Origin: Microbacterium sp. T2.11-28 | Lineage (GTDB): Bacteria > Actinomycetota > Actinomycetes > Actinomycetales > Microbacteriaceae | NCBI RefSeq assembly: GCF_950097975.1 | Contig: NZ_CATNHF010000001.1 | Location: 1 to 64,000 of the forward strand | Direction: 5' to 3' | Length of the DNA stretch: 64,000 nt | In this document: piece after piece, positions 8,586-17,518 of the stretch | How the letters are laid out: each line of letters starts with the position of its first letter | How positions within the stretch are numbered: position 1 is the stretch's first letter | Translations under genes and position numbers: made by a program | The notes under the pieces: model-generated | What the model was told of the DNA's origin: nothing | The model's input: the letters and a program-made list of their open reading frames with translations, nothing else | Database searches by the model: none

Positions 8586-9371
8586 TTATGCGCGCGCGGA
8601 CACGACCCGCAGCGCGACGTCCGCCCGGTCGGTGACCAGTCCGTCCACGCCCAGATCGAGCAGGCGCGTCATGTCCTCGGCGGCGTTCACGGTCCACACG
8701 TGCACCTCCGCGCCCGCGCGGTGGACGGCGTCCACGAAGCGGCGGCTGACGATGCGCACGCGCCCCTGCCGCTCGGGCACCTGCAGCGCATCGATCCCCG
8801 CCAGTGCCCGCCGCACGAGCAGGGGAGAGCGCGAGGCCACCGCCGCCAGGACCCGCGCGATGGTCGCGCTCCCCGCCGACGTGGCGGGATCGCCGCCCGC
8901 CGCGCGTGCAGCGGCGAGGGCCTCGGTGCGCCGGCGATCGGAGAAGCTCGTCACCAGCACCCGGTCGGCCTCGCGCGCGATCGCGCGCCCCATCGGCGCT
9001 GCGGCCGCCGGTGCCTTGACGTCCAGATTGAAGCGCAGCGTGGGGAACGCATCCAGGGCTCCGCGAAGGCTCAGCAGTCCGCCCCTGGTCTCCATGACCT
9101 GCTCCAGCTCGGCGAGCGTCACCGCGGCGACCGGCCGGGCGTCGCCGGCCACCCGGGAGAGGTCGTCGTCGTGGAACAGGACGACGTGGCCGTCGGCGGT
9201 GAGATGGCAGTCGGACTCCACGTAGACGGTGCCCAGCGCGTGCGCCGCCGCGAAGGCCGCCGCGGTGTTCTCGGCGACCCCCTCGGCCGCCGTCGGGACG
9301 AAGCCGCGGTGCGCGAGCACCCGGGGTGCACCGGATGCCGTGAACCACGGGTGCGTCTGCGCGCTGATCAG
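8586..9371 (-). CDS. Glycerophosphodiester phosphodiesterase family protein
   Basis: GDPD-family TIM-barrel enzyme, expected to hydrolyse glycerophosphodiesters to glycerol-3-phosphate and an alcohol. Seen: VLAHRGF with the catalytic His, the metal-binding pair ES/D in VESDCHLTADG, LFHDDDLSR with the second His, and the late barrel strands NLDVKAP, LVTSFSD and HVWTVN. No ATG, GTG or TTG is available near the expected N-terminus: candidates are CTG at 9371 or ATC at 9368, the latter 5 nt after GCGGAG. Both overlap the stop of the SPFH gene upstream, implying coupled translation. The start is therefore uncertain but the product is clear (about 261 residues). Confidence 0.82.
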   Translation of the reverse strand: MISAQTHPWFTASGAPRVLAHRGFVPTAAEGVAENTAAAFAAAHALGTVYVESDCHLTADGHVVLFHDDDLSRVAGDARPVAAVTLAELEQVMETRGGLLSLRGALDAFPTLRFNLDVKAPAAAAPMGRAIAREADRVLVTSFSDRRRTEALAAARAAGGDPATSAGSATIARVLAAVASRSPLLVRRALAGIDALQVPERQGRVRIVSRRFVDAVHRAGAEVHVWTVNAAEDMTRLLDLGVDGLVTDRADVALRVVSARA

Positions 9372-10432
9372 GACTCCGCGGCCGGGAGGCCGCCCGTCGG
9401 CGTCGAGTTGCGCGCCTCGGTGGCGATGTCGTCCGCGGCGGAGGCGGCCTCGCGTGCGGCGGCCGCGGCCTCGTCGGCGGCGGCTCCGGCAGGACCGGCC
9501 GAACGGGGAGCCTCGGTGCGCGGCGACGGAGCCGTCGCGCGTCCCCCGAACGCGTCGCCGATGCCCTTGAGAGCCTCCGTCAGCTCGCTCGGAATCACCC
9601 ACAGCTTGCTCGACGGGCTCTCGGCGATCTTCGGCAGCGTCTGCAGGTACTGGTAGGCGAGGAGCTTCTCGTCCGGCTGGCCGACGTGGATGGCGTGGAA
9701 CACCATCTGGATGGCCTCGGCCTCACCCTGGGCGCGCAGCACGGCGGCCTGCTTCTCGCCCTCTGCCCGGAGGATATCGGCCTGACGCCGCCCCTCGGCC
9801 TCGAGGATCTGCGACTGCTTGGATCCCTCGGCCGTGAGGATCGTCGCGCGTCGCTCGCGCTCGGCGCGCATCTGCTTCTCCATCGAGTCCTGGATGGAGT
9901 GGGGCGGGTCGATGGCCTTGAGCTCGACGCGCGAGACGCGCAGACCCCACTTGCCCGTCGCCTCGTCCAGCACGACGCGCAGCTGGCCGTTGATCTCGTC
10001 GCGACTGGTGAGCGCCTCTTCGAGGTTCAGTCCGCCGACGACGTTGCGCAGCGTCGTCGTGGTCAGCTGCTCGACGGCGCCGAGGTAGTTGGCGATCTCG
10101 TAGGTGGCGGCGCGCGCATCTGTCACCTGGAAGTACACGACCGTGTCGATGGAGACGACGAGGTTGTCCTCGGTGATCACCGGCTGCGGCGGGAAGGAGA
10201 CGACCTGCTCGCGCATGTCGACCAGCGGTCGCAGGCGGTCGATGAAGGGCACGAGGAGGTTCAGGCCGGGGGACAGGGTGCGCTGATAGCGCCCGAGTCG
10301 CTCGACGATGCCCGCGTAGGCCTGCGGGATGATGCGGATGGACCGGAAGAGCACCACGATCACGAAGATCGCGACGACCACCAGCAGGACGATGATGAAG
10401 ATCTGTCCGATGAATGCGCCGATGTCGGGCAT
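9368..10432 (-). CDS. SPFH/Band 7 (stomatin-like) membrane protein
   Basis: 354 residues. A single N-terminal membrane helix (QIFIIVLLVVVAIFVIVVLF, residues ~9-28) anchors a Band 7/SPFH domain (IRIIPQAYAGIVERLGRYQ, then the QVVSFPPQPV and VYFQVTDA strands). A long Ala/Glu-rich coiled coil follows (RAERERRATILTAEGSKQ onward), and the tail is Ala/Pro rich. Such proteins assemble into ring-like scaffolds in membrane microdomains and are usually paired with an NfeD protein, as here: an NfeD gene lies 37 bp upstream in the same direction. AAAGGAG precedes the ATG by 7 nt. Confidence 0.9.
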   Translation of the reverse strand: MPDIGAFIGQIFIIVLLVVVAIFVIVVLFRSIRIIPQAYAGIVERLGRYQRTLSPGLNLLVPFIDRLRPLVDMREQVVSFPPQPVITEDNLVVSIDTVVYFQVTDARAATYEIANYLGAVEQLTTTTLRNVVGGLNLEEALTSRDEINGQLRVVLDEATGKWGLRVSRVELKAIDPPHSIQDSMEKQMRAERERRATILTAEGSKQSQILEAEGRRQADILRAEGEKQAAVLRAQGEAEAIQMVFHAIHVGQPDEKLLAYQYLQTLPKIAESPSSKLWVIPSELTEALKGIGDAFGGRATAPSPRTEAPRSAGPAGAAADEAAAAAREAASAADDIATEARNSTPTGGLPAAES

Positions 10433-10469
10433 CGAGGGCTCCTTTGCTCGGTGTCGTTTCGTGTCGGGT

Positions 10470-10946
10470 TCAGTCGGTCGTCGCAGGCTGCGGCGGAGGC
10501 GCGACCTCGACGGTCGCGCCTCGCACGGCGGTCACCACCACGCGCGAGCCGGCGTCGAGGCCGGGATCGGGCCCGACCAGGCGCGCCGTCCAGGTCTCGC
10601 CGTTGTCGAGCTTGACCGACCCGGCGCCCTCGACGAACGGCGCCATCACGCGTCCTCCCAGGCCGTAGAGCGCGTCGACGTTGGTCGGATGCAGAACGCT
10701 GCTGCGATGGAGGGCCTTCAGCAGCAGGGGGCGGATGGTGAACAGGAGGAGTGCGGCGATGGCCGCAGCGGCCAGCACCTGCGCCCACCAGGGACCGCCG
10801 ATGAGGTTCACCCCGAGTCCGCCGATGAGGGTGCCCGCGCCGAGCATCAGGAACGTGAACTCCAGCGTGAGCAGCTCGATGATGACGAAGATCAGAGCCA
10901 GGACGAGCCAGACGATCCAGAGATACTGCGTGAGATCGGGCAGCAC
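10470..10946 (-). CDS. NfeD family membrane protein
   Basis: 158 residues: a short N-terminal segment, three to four membrane helices (WIVWLVLALIFVIIELL; FLMLGAGTLIGGLGVNL; QVLAAAAIAALLLFTI) and a C-terminal OB-fold-like soluble domain (GLGGRVMAPFVEGAGSVKLD ... TVEVAPPP). NfeD proteins partner SPFH proteins in membrane scaffolds, and the Band 7 gene follows directly. The GTG at 10946 is chosen because AAGGAG lies 7 nt before it; an upstream in-frame ATG at 11027 would overlap the divergent gene and add an unlikely leader. Confidence 0.85.
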   Translation of the reverse strand: MLPDLTQYLWIVWLVLALIFVIIELLTLEFTFLMLGAGTLIGGLGVNLIGGPWWAQVLAAAAIAALLLFTIRPLLLKALHRSSVLHPTNVDALYGLGGRVMAPFVEGAGSVKLDNGETWTARLVGPDPGLDAGSRVVVTAVRGATVEVAPPPQPATTD

Positions 10947-11012
10947 GGCCGGGCTCCTTCCGTGGGGCGCTTCCTCGAACCCTAACACCCCGCTGCGGAG
11001 GGGGTCGATTGA

Positions 11013-11018
11013 TAGGCT
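11013..11018 (+). promoter_or_regulatory. -10 box of leaderless SDR promoter
   Basis: TAGGCT ends 7 nt before the ATG at 11026; no ribosome-binding site is present between them. Confidence 0.5.
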
Positions 11019-11025
11019 CGGCGTC

Positions 11026-11790
11026 ATGTCTCACCCCATCCCCGCCGGCACCCTGGCCGGCCGCACCGCCCTCGTGACCGGCTCCTCGCGGGGCATCGGC
11101 GCCGACACCGTGCGCTACTTCGCGCAGGCCGGTGCGAACGTGGTCATCAACTTCCGCAACAAGGCGCCCCGCGCCGAGAAGCTCGCATCCGAGCTGCGCG
11201 AGCTCGGCGTCGAGGTCCTCGTCGTGGGCGCCGACCTCACCGACGCCGACTCGGTGCGGGAGATGTTCGCGGCGGTGCAGGAGCGCTTCGGCTCGCTCGA
11301 CCTCCTCGTGCTCAATGCCTCCGGAGGGATGGAGGGCGGCATGGCCGAGGACTACGCGATGACGCTCAACAGGGACGCCCAGGTCGGCGTCCTCGACGCG
11401 GCGCTGCCGCTGCTGGGCGACGGCTCGCGCGTGGTGTTCGTCACGAGCCACCAGGCGCACTTCATCCGCACCACGCCGACGATGCCGGAGTACGAGGTCG
11501 TGGCGCTGTCCAAGCGCGCCGGAGAGGATGCTCTGCGCGAGCGCATCCCGGAACTCGCCGAGCAGGGCATCGGGTTCGTCGTCGTGTCGGGCGACATGAT
11601 CGAGGGCACCATCACCGCCACGCTCCTCGAGCGCGCGAACCCCGGCGCCATCGAGTCGCGCCGCGAGTCGGCCGGCAAGCTCTACAACGTGTCCGAGTTC
11701 GCCGCCGAGGTGGCCCTCGCCGCGGTCGAGCCGATCCCCGCGGACAACACGCGGCTCATCGGCGACGTGAGCTCCTTCGGCGGCGAGTGA
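11026..11790 (+). CDS. SDR family oxidoreductase
   Basis: 254-residue Rossmann-fold protein of the short-chain dehydrogenase family. The cofactor motif TGSSRGIG (residues ~18-25) and NASGG are clear. The active-site region is atypical: a Ser is present (VFVTSHQAHF), but the tyrosine in PEYEVVALSK is seven residues before the Lys rather than four, so the strict YxxxK motif is absent. The final segment resembles FabG-like proteins (RLIGDVSSFGGE). The substrate is unknown. The S9 peptidase gene begins 1 nt after the stop, so the two are probably co-transcribed. Confidence 0.85.
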   Translation: MSHPIPAGTLAGRTALVTGSSRGIGADTVRYFAQAGANVVINFRNKAPRAEKLASELRELGVEVLVVGADLTDADSVREMFAAVQERFGSLDLLVLNASGGMEGGMAEDYAMTLNRDAQVGVLDAALPLLGDGSRVVFVTSHQAHFIRTTPTMPEYEVVALSKRAGEDALRERIPELAEQGIGFVVVSGDMIEGTITATLLERANPGAIESRRESAGKLYNVSEFAAEVALAAVEPIPADNTRLIGDVSSFGGE

Positions 11791-11791
11791 C

Positions 11792-13789
11792 GTGCGCGCA
11801 CACGACATCGACACCCTGGTCTCCGTCGGACGACCCGCCCTGGCCCCCGACGGCTCGTTCGCGGTGTTCGCGACGTCCCGGCCGGACCTCGTGGCCAACC
11901 GCAACGTCGGCCAGCTCTGGCGCGTGGAGCTTCCCGGCGGCTCGCCGAGGCGGCTGACCCGGGGCGTCGCCGACGCGGGCCCGCAGCTGTCGCCGGACGG
12001 GAAGGTCGTCGCCTTCCTCCGCGCCGACGCGAAGGGCAAGACCCAGATCCACGTGCTGCCTGCGGGCGGGGGAGAGCCGGTGCAGGCCACGGATGCCCCT
12101 GCCGGAGTGTCGTCCTACGCGTGGTCGCCCGATGGCGCCCGCTTCGCCTACACCGCCCGGGTGCCCGAGGCGGGCCGCTACGGCAGCGTCGAGGGCCTCG
12201 AGGCTTCGGCAGAATCGCCCCGTCGCATCACGGGGGTGCGCTGGCACGCGAACGGCCTGGGCTACCTCGCCGACCGCCCGTCGCACCTCTTCGTCATCGA
12301 CGCGCCGGCGGTCGACGCCGAGCCGTTCTACGAGCCCGCTCCCGCCGTGCGGGGCGCCGAGGAGGAGGCGCCCGCCAAGAAGCTGGTCGCGGCGTCGGCG
12401 ACTCAGCTCACGACCGGCGAGGACTCCTACCAGGGCGCCGTGTTCACGGGCGACGGCAGCGAGATCCTGACGGTGCCCGACCGGATCGAGAGCGAGCGCC
12501 GCGATCTGCGCGGCCCTCTCGTCGCCGTCCGGGTCGACGGCGCGGGGGAGCGGGAAGTGCTCGGCATCGAGCACAACCTGGCCTTCGACGACATCCTCGT
12601 CGCGCCCGACGGCACGATCGCCGTGATCGCGGCCGACATGGGCGAGAGCGGGATCGACTTCATCGCCCCGGGCGACGCCCTCTGGCTGGTCGACGATGGT
12701 GCGCCGCGGCGTCTCACCGACCCCGACTCGATCGACCTCGGCGAGGTCGGGTCGCACATCACGGCGCTGGGCGACGACTTCCTCGTGCAGAACCGCACCC
12801 GCGGCCGCGTGGAGCTGCTGCGGGTGACGCGCGCCGGCGAGGTCACGACGGTCCTCGACGGCGATGTGGAGGTCGCCGGGCATGCCGCCGCACGCATCGA
12901 CGACGGCGTCGGAGAGCGGATCGTGGCCGCCGTCGCCGCGCCGGACTCGTTCGGCGAGCTCGTGGTCGTCGGAGACGGACCGGTCACCGATTTCGGGGCG
13001 ACGTTGCGCACCGTCGGCGTGACGCGTCCGGTGGAGCGCGAATTCCCCGGTCGGGACGGCTATCCGGTGCACGGGTGGATCGCCGTTCCCGACGGCGAAG
13101 GCCCGTTCCCGGTCATCCTCCAGATCCACGGCGGACCCTATGCCTCGTATGGCATACACGCGTTCGACGAAACGCAGGTTCTCGTCGACGCAGGGTACGC
13201 CGTCGTCTACTCCAACCCGCGGGGGAGTGCCGGATACGGCCGCGCCCACGGTCGCAGCATCCGCGGGCGGATGGGCACGGTCGACTTCGACGACGTCATC
13301 GATTTCCTCGACTCCGCCGTCGCCGAGGACGCACGTCTCGACAGCGCCCGGGTGGGCATCATGGGCGGCTCCTACGGCGGCTACCTCACCGCCTGGGTGA
13401 TCGCCCACGATCACCGGTTCGCCGGCGCCATCGTCGAGCGCGGGTTCCTCGACCCCGCGACGTTCCAGGGCACGAGCGACATCGGCTCGTTCTTCGGCGA
13501 CGAGTACGTGGGCACGGGGGCTGACGCGATCGCGGCACAGAGTCCCATGGCCGTCGTCTCCCGCGTGTCCACGCCCACCCTGGTGATGCACTCGGAGCTG
13601 GACTTCCGCTGCCCGTTGGAGCAGGCGACCCGCTACTACACGGCGCTCAAGCGCCAGGGCACCGAGGCGGAGATGCTCGTCTTCCCCGGGGAGGATCACG
13701 AGCTGACCCGCTCGGGCCAGCCCCGCCACCGCATCGAGCGCTTCTCCGCCGTTCTCGACTGGTGGCAGCGCCACCTGCCGGCCTCCTGA
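11792..13789 (+). CDS. S9 family (prolyl oligopeptidase-like) peptidase
   Basis: 665 residues. The N-terminal ~400 residues form a WD40/TolB-like propeller that would restrict access to the active site; repeated GxPxLSPDG/WSPDG segments are visible. The C-terminal alpha/beta-hydrolase domain has Ser527 in GGSYGGY, Asp604 in HSELDFRC and His636 in GEDHELT, a complete catalytic triad. The oxyanion region is IHGGPYASYG. Members are oligopeptidases or acylaminoacyl peptidases. No signal peptide is evident, so it is probably cytoplasmic. The GTG start is 1 nt after the SDR stop. Confidence 0.9.
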   Translation: MRAHDIDTLVSVGRPALAPDGSFAVFATSRPDLVANRNVGQLWRVELPGGSPRRLTRGVADAGPQLSPDGKVVAFLRADAKGKTQIHVLPAGGGEPVQATDAPAGVSSYAWSPDGARFAYTARVPEAGRYGSVEGLEASAESPRRITGVRWHANGLGYLADRPSHLFVIDAPAVDAEPFYEPAPAVRGAEEEAPAKKLVAASATQLTTGEDSYQGAVFTGDGSEILTVPDRIESERRDLRGPLVAVRVDGAGEREVLGIEHNLAFDDILVAPDGTIAVIAADMGESGIDFIAPGDALWLVDDGAPRRLTDPDSIDLGEVGSHITALGDDFLVQNRTRGRVELLRVTRAGEVTTVLDGDVEVAGHAAARIDDGVGERIVAAVAAPDSFGELVVVGDGPVTDFGATLRTVGVTRPVEREFPGRDGYPVHGWIAVPDGEGPFPVILQIHGGPYASYGIHAFDETQVLVDAGYAVVYSNPRGSAGYGRAHGRSIRGRMGTVDFDDVIDFLDSAVAEDARLDSARVGIMGGSYGGYLTAWVIAHDHRFAGAIVERGFLDPATFQGTSDIGSFFGDEYVGTGADAIAAQSPMAVVSRVSTPTLVMHSELDFRCPLEQATRYYTALKRQGTEAEMLVFPGEDHELTRSGQPRHRIERFSAVLDWWQRHLPAS

Positions 13790-13816
13790 GTCTGCGCACC
13801 ACGCAGGCGCAGGCTG

Positions 13817-13858
13817 ACGACGAAGGCCCCGGGGGAGCGTCCCCGGGGCCTTCGTCGT
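13817..13858. terminator. Strong bidirectional terminator hairpin
   Basis: Perfect 18-bp stem ACGACGAAGGCCCCGGGG (13817-13834) and its complement (13841-13858) around a 6-nt loop, between the convergent S9 peptidase and HdeD-like genes. Only TTC follows on either side, so the T-tract is weak. Confidence 0.8.
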
Positions 13859-13868
13859 TCGCAGCGGA

Positions 13869-14423
13869 CTACTGCTTCCCGAACGTGAACGCGCGGACGA
13901 TCTGGATGATGCCCAGGACCACGGCCGAGATGCCCAGGATGAGCCACAGCACCAGCGCACCCCACAGCGGGGAGAAGAGCAGGGTGATGCCCGCGAGGAT
14001 GCTGACGGCGGCGAAGAAGATCGTCCAGCCCTTGGATGCGGCATCACCGAGGGTCGACAGCGAGACGATGCCCTCCATGATCCAGGTGACGCCGACGAGG
14101 ATGCCGACGAAGGTCGCGAACCAGACGGCCGTGACAGCGAGGTTCGAGAAGGCGACGATGCCGGCGATCACGAACAGGACGCCGAGGACGATGTGGCCGA
14201 TGCGCGACCACCCGCCCTTGGTCTTGGAGAAGATGCCGAGGCCTGCGTAGACGAGGCCGACGGCGATCGCGTAGATGGCGAAGATGGCGGTGACGACCAC
14301 CGCGGTCTTCCCCGGCCACACGAGCACGAGGATGCCGAGGATGAGCAGCAGGACGCCGCTCAGGCCGAGAGCGGTCCGGACGCCGTTGACTGCGGCCTTC
14401 TCGACGGGGATGTCGGTGGACAT
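13869..14423 (-). CDS. HdeD family (DUF308) integral membrane protein
   Basis: 184 residues, almost entirely six membrane helices in three pairs (for example GLSGVLLLILGILVLVWP, AIFAIYAIAVGLVYAGLG, IVLGVLFVIAGIVAF), the repeated two-helix pattern of DUF308. The E. coli HdeD relative is linked to acid resistance; the function here is unknown. A GGGG-rich stretch (AAGGGGCAC) before the ATG can serve as ribosome-binding site. It stands alone, with a strong terminator downstream and a 100-bp gap to the AEC gene upstream. Confidence 0.85.
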   Translation of the reverse strand: MSTDIPVEKAAVNGVRTALGLSGVLLLILGILVLVWPGKTAVVVTAIFAIYAIAVGLVYAGLGIFSKTKGGWSRIGHIVLGVLFVIAGIVAFSNLAVTAVWFATFVGILVGVTWIMEGIVSLSTLGDAASKGWTIFFAAVSILAGITLLFSPLWGALVLWLILGISAVVLGIIQIVRAFTFGKQ

Positions 14424-14526
14424 GGTGGAGTGCCCCTTTCTGGGAGTTCCCTGAGTGGAACAGCGCCAGGATAGTCCCGTTGGGGGTGCTCTGTGTGGAT
14501 GCGCGCGGAACCGGTTTCACAAGTCG

Positions 14527-15453
14527 TCACGTGGGGGAGAGGACGAGCGTGATGGTCAGCAGCACCGGGACGCAGCCGACAGTGGTGAGGAACACCGTGT
14601 CGCGGGCGATGGTCTCGCCGATGTCGAACCGCTGGGCGTAGTTGAACACGTTCTGCGCAGTCGGGAGCGCTGCCAGCACGGTGACGACCAGCACGTCGGC
14701 CGGCGCGAGTCCGAACGCGAACGTCGCCACGGACCAGGCGATGGCCGGCATGACGAGAAGCTTCAACGCCGTGGCGAGCAAGACGTCGCGACGGCGGCCT
14801 CGCGCACCGAGGACGCGCTGACCGTGGAGGGAGATCCCGTACGAGATGAGCATGACCGGCACGCAGGCGTTGGCGAGGAGGACCGCGGGCTCGAGGACGA
14901 CGGGCGGGAGCTCGATCCCGGAGACGGAGACGAGCACGCCGAGCACCGAGCCGACGACGACCGGATTGGTGACCGTGCGCCGGAGGATCGGGAACACGCG
15001 TCGCTGACCGGTGGAGATCGCCTCGAAGATCGCCATCGTGATCGGCGTGAAGACGATGAGCTGGAGGAGGATGACCGGTGCGGGGTATGCCGCGCTTCCG
15101 AGCAGATACAGCGACAGCGGGATGCCGATGTTGTTCGAGTTGACCTGCCCGGCCGACAGCGTTCCGATGAGCGTCTCACCGACGCTCCGGCGCCACCAGA
15201 AACGCGCGATGAGACCGTAGACGGCGAAGATCACCACCGCCGCGATCGCCGACACCGGGAGCAGCGCCGAGAACAGGGTGTGCACGTCGGACTGGGCGAG
15301 CACGACGAACAGCAGGAACGGCGACAGCACGAAGAAGACGAGCCGTCCCAGCACGTGGCGGGCGTGCGGACCCAGCAGGTCGATGCGGCCCAGGATCCAC
15401 CCCACGAGGATCGCGACACCGACGACGACGAATCCGGTGAGCACATCCAGCAT
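14527..15453 (-). CDS. AEC (auxin efflux carrier) family permease
   Basis: 308 residues, about ten membrane helices. The conserved mid-segment GQVNSNNIGIPLSLYLLG and the C-terminal ATALKLLVMPAIAW and LPTAQNVFNYA are typical of bacterial AEC permeases, which move small organic acids or related compounds. The substrate cannot be inferred from the neighbours. The ATG sits 6 nt after a TAGGCT box with CGAGGA immediately before it. It marks the left edge of the accessory region. Confidence 0.88.
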   Translation of the reverse strand: MLDVLTGFVVVGVAILVGWILGRIDLLGPHARHVLGRLVFFVLSPFLLFVVLAQSDVHTLFSALLPVSAIAAVVIFAVYGLIARFWWRRSVGETLIGTLSAGQVNSNNIGIPLSLYLLGSAAYPAPVILLQLIVFTPITMAIFEAISTGQRRVFPILRRTVTNPVVVGSVLGVLVSVSGIELPPVVLEPAVLLANACVPVMLISYGISLHGQRVLGARGRRRDVLLATALKLLVMPAIAWSVATFAFGLAPADVLVVTVLAALPTAQNVFNYAQRFDIGETIARDTVFLTTVGCVPVLLTITLVLSPT

Positions 15454-15459
15454 TCCTCG

Positions 15460-15465
15460 AGCCTA
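15460..15465 (-). promoter_or_regulatory. -10 box of leaderless AEC permease promoter
   Basis: TAGGCT on the minus strand, 6 nt before the ATG at 15453. Confidence 0.5.
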
Positions 15466-15589
15466 GGGCGCCGGACAGGCAACGCGAGGCGGCAGACTCG
15501 CCGATAATGCACATTATGTCAGTTTGGATGACGGGCGGCTATCGCTCGGGCCGCCGAGGATGCAGCCTTGACTGCGGGAACCAATCTGC

Positions 15590-17425
15590 CTATCTCGGTT
15601 CGATGGTCGGACTCTGATTGCTCCTGAGGTTCCAGATCGGGCGTGATTGCAGGTCAGCAAGTTCGTGCTGCTCGAGGCGTTCCAGCGCGACGGCGAGTTC
15701 GTCCGGGTCCTCAAGCAGAATGGCGAGACAGGCGAGGATCATTCGGCCGTTGGGCGGCTTGGTGGCTATGACTTCCTGACGGAGGGTGATGGCCGCACGG
15801 CGCTCGTCGGGCGTGAACGCTCGTCGACGGCGAATGATCTGTAGTCGATTCACATCATGCACCGTGGATGGGTTGATTTGCCAGACCCAGTCGTTGAGCT
15901 CTTGAGCGGCCTGCAGGAGTAGACCGCGACGACGTTCGTCCGCCGTGTCAGCAGCCGCGAGCATCTTGAGGACGTTTCGGTGCCCAAGTTCACCCAGCAC
16001 GGGTGTGTCACCCTCTCGCTTGTACGCTTCGACAATCCCTTCGAGACGAAGGTTCATCGCGCTAGCGAAATCCTCCGCTCCGAGGCCGTCGTATGCGGTC
16101 GCGGAGATCTCCTCGATTCCATGCTCGTTCACCCACACGACGGCGAACAGAGACCGATTTGCCGGGTCGAAGGGGTTGAAGAAGCGTTTGTGCTCGTCGT
16201 CGCTGCCGGGTGCCACGATCAGGATGATCCTTGAACCGTTGAGCGTCAGATCTAGTCTTCCCACGCCTTCGATCGCAACGTTGACCTCGCGTCCACCCAC
16301 GAGCGCGTCGTGTAGCTGAACGAGGTCGTCGCCGCCCTTCCCAATCACGTCCTCGTAGACAACGTTGCCGGGGTCGATCGCCAGGGCGATTAGCGACTCC
16401 ATCACGAGCGAAAGGTTGCGATGAAGTTCCCGGGCTCGCGCCCACTCCCCCTTAAGCTTCGGGGTCGGATCAGGTGGTAGATGGGTGGCGAAGCGTCCAT
16501 TTATGAGCACGGGCGCACCACTCACCGCAGCGAGGAAGAAGGACAGTGCCTTGTGTGCGTCAACGACGCTCCCCTGGGTATCCAGGACGAGGGTCTGATC
16601 GCCCCCGCCGGCCATGCTCCATCGCTGCTTCACGGTGAGAGCCGGCGACAACCAAAGTTCACCCGACTCTTCGCCCGTCTGCCTCACAACGGCGCTCTCG
16701 TACAACACGTCGCTGCATGAGACTTGCATGGCGACATTCCGGGGCAGATAGCTCCCGGGGTAGATCGTGAGATCTATGTCAACCGGCACCCAGTATCCCT
16801 GCGCTTGCTCCACCTCGACGTAAAAGTGGTCCTCCAGTTGCCGCAGCTGAACAGGCTTCGTGAGGTCGAGCGGGTTCAGGGGCGTCACACGAACCTTGCC
16901 CATGTCTTGGGTGGTGAGATCAATACGCGGTGCGTACGCTTGAGCTCTTTCTCTGACTGCGAACCCCACGACGTCCTCGAGCCGCTTGGGTGAGTCCAGC
17001 CGCTCCATTCGGACGGATATTGTCTTCTGAGCCGAGCTCATTTTGGCTAGTAGCTGCTGGGCCTTGTGGGGGCCGATGATGACGAAGTACATCGTCACGG
17101 GCTGCCTAGCCTTGGGCATTGAACCCACGAAATAGAGTCCGCCACCTTCCCGCTGGAAGAATGCGATGACGTCGCGGTGGACGCCGTACTTGAAGGTGCC
17201 TGACTTCTTCGCTTTTGCTTGGGCGGTCGATCCCTTGATTTGCACGGGGACTCGATGCTGAGGGCCGCCCTTTCGGCGATGGTCGAGGTACAGATCAATG
17301 GCGCCATCGGTGAGCGGCATCTTGTCTCCTGTGCTGAAGCGATCTTCAAGACGCTCACATCGGTCGACGATGCCGCCTAGCTCTCTGACTGCAGCCTTCT
17401 CGATCTTCTCCTGAGACGCTTCCAC
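15590..17425 (-). CDS. DUF4365-like hypothetical protein with possible PD-(D/E)XK nuclease core
   Basis: 611 residues, no close function recognised. The N-terminal ~150 residues resemble DUF4365: an opening helix (SQEKIEKAAVRELGGIV), then DGAIDLYLD with Asp44, then VPVQIKGST with Gln62-x-Lys64. An Asp followed ~18 residues later by Q-x-K is the pattern of PD-(D/E)XK nucleases. The rest (about 150-611) is unassigned; no membrane segment is seen. Codon use includes more A/T-ending codons than the flanking core genes, suggesting recent transfer. GTG start 6 nt after a TATGCT box. It could act on foreign DNA or RNA, but this is inference only. Confidence 0.75.
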   Translation of the reverse strand: MEASQEKIEKAAVRELGGIVDRCERLEDRFSTGDKMPLTDGAIDLYLDHRRKGGPQHRVPVQIKGSTAQAKAKKSGTFKYGVHRDVIAFFQREGGGLYFVGSMPKARQPVTMYFVIIGPHKAQQLLAKMSSAQKTISVRMERLDSPKRLEDVVGFAVRERAQAYAPRIDLTTQDMGKVRVTPLNPLDLTKPVQLRQLEDHFYVEVEQAQGYWVPVDIDLTIYPGSYLPRNVAMQVSCSDVLYESAVVRQTGEESGELWLSPALTVKQRWSMAGGGDQTLVLDTQGSVVDAHKALSFFLAAVSGAPVLINGRFATHLPPDPTPKLKGEWARARELHRNLSLVMESLIALAIDPGNVVYEDVIGKGGDDLVQLHDALVGGREVNVAIEGVGRLDLTLNGSRIILIVAPGSDDEHKRFFNPFDPANRSLFAVVWVNEHGIEEISATAYDGLGAEDFASAMNLRLEGIVEAYKREGDTPVLGELGHRNVLKMLAAADTADERRRGLLLQAAQELNDWVWQINPSTVHDVNRLQIIRRRRAFTPDERRAAITLRQEVIATKPPNGRMILACLAILLEDPDELAVALERLEQHELADLQSRPIWNLRSNQSPTIEPR

Positions 17426-17431
17426 GGGCGG

Positions 17432-17437
17432 AGCATA
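17432..17437 (-). promoter_or_regulatory. -10 box of leaderless promoter for the DUF4365-like gene
   Basis: TATGCT on the minus strand ends 6 nt before the GTG at 17425. Confidence 0.45.
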
Positions 17438-17518
17438 TACCTCAGTTGACGCCCCTTCGGCTCCTTCCGAACTCTCTCGGTGAGCATTGGGAACTGGCCC
17501 GTTGTCGACGATCCACTC

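Noticed and set aside
10947..11027. Longer N-terminus for the NfeD protein from ATG 11027
   Set aside because: It would overlap the divergent SDR promoter and start, adds a non-conserved leader, and GTG 10946 has a good ribosome-binding site.
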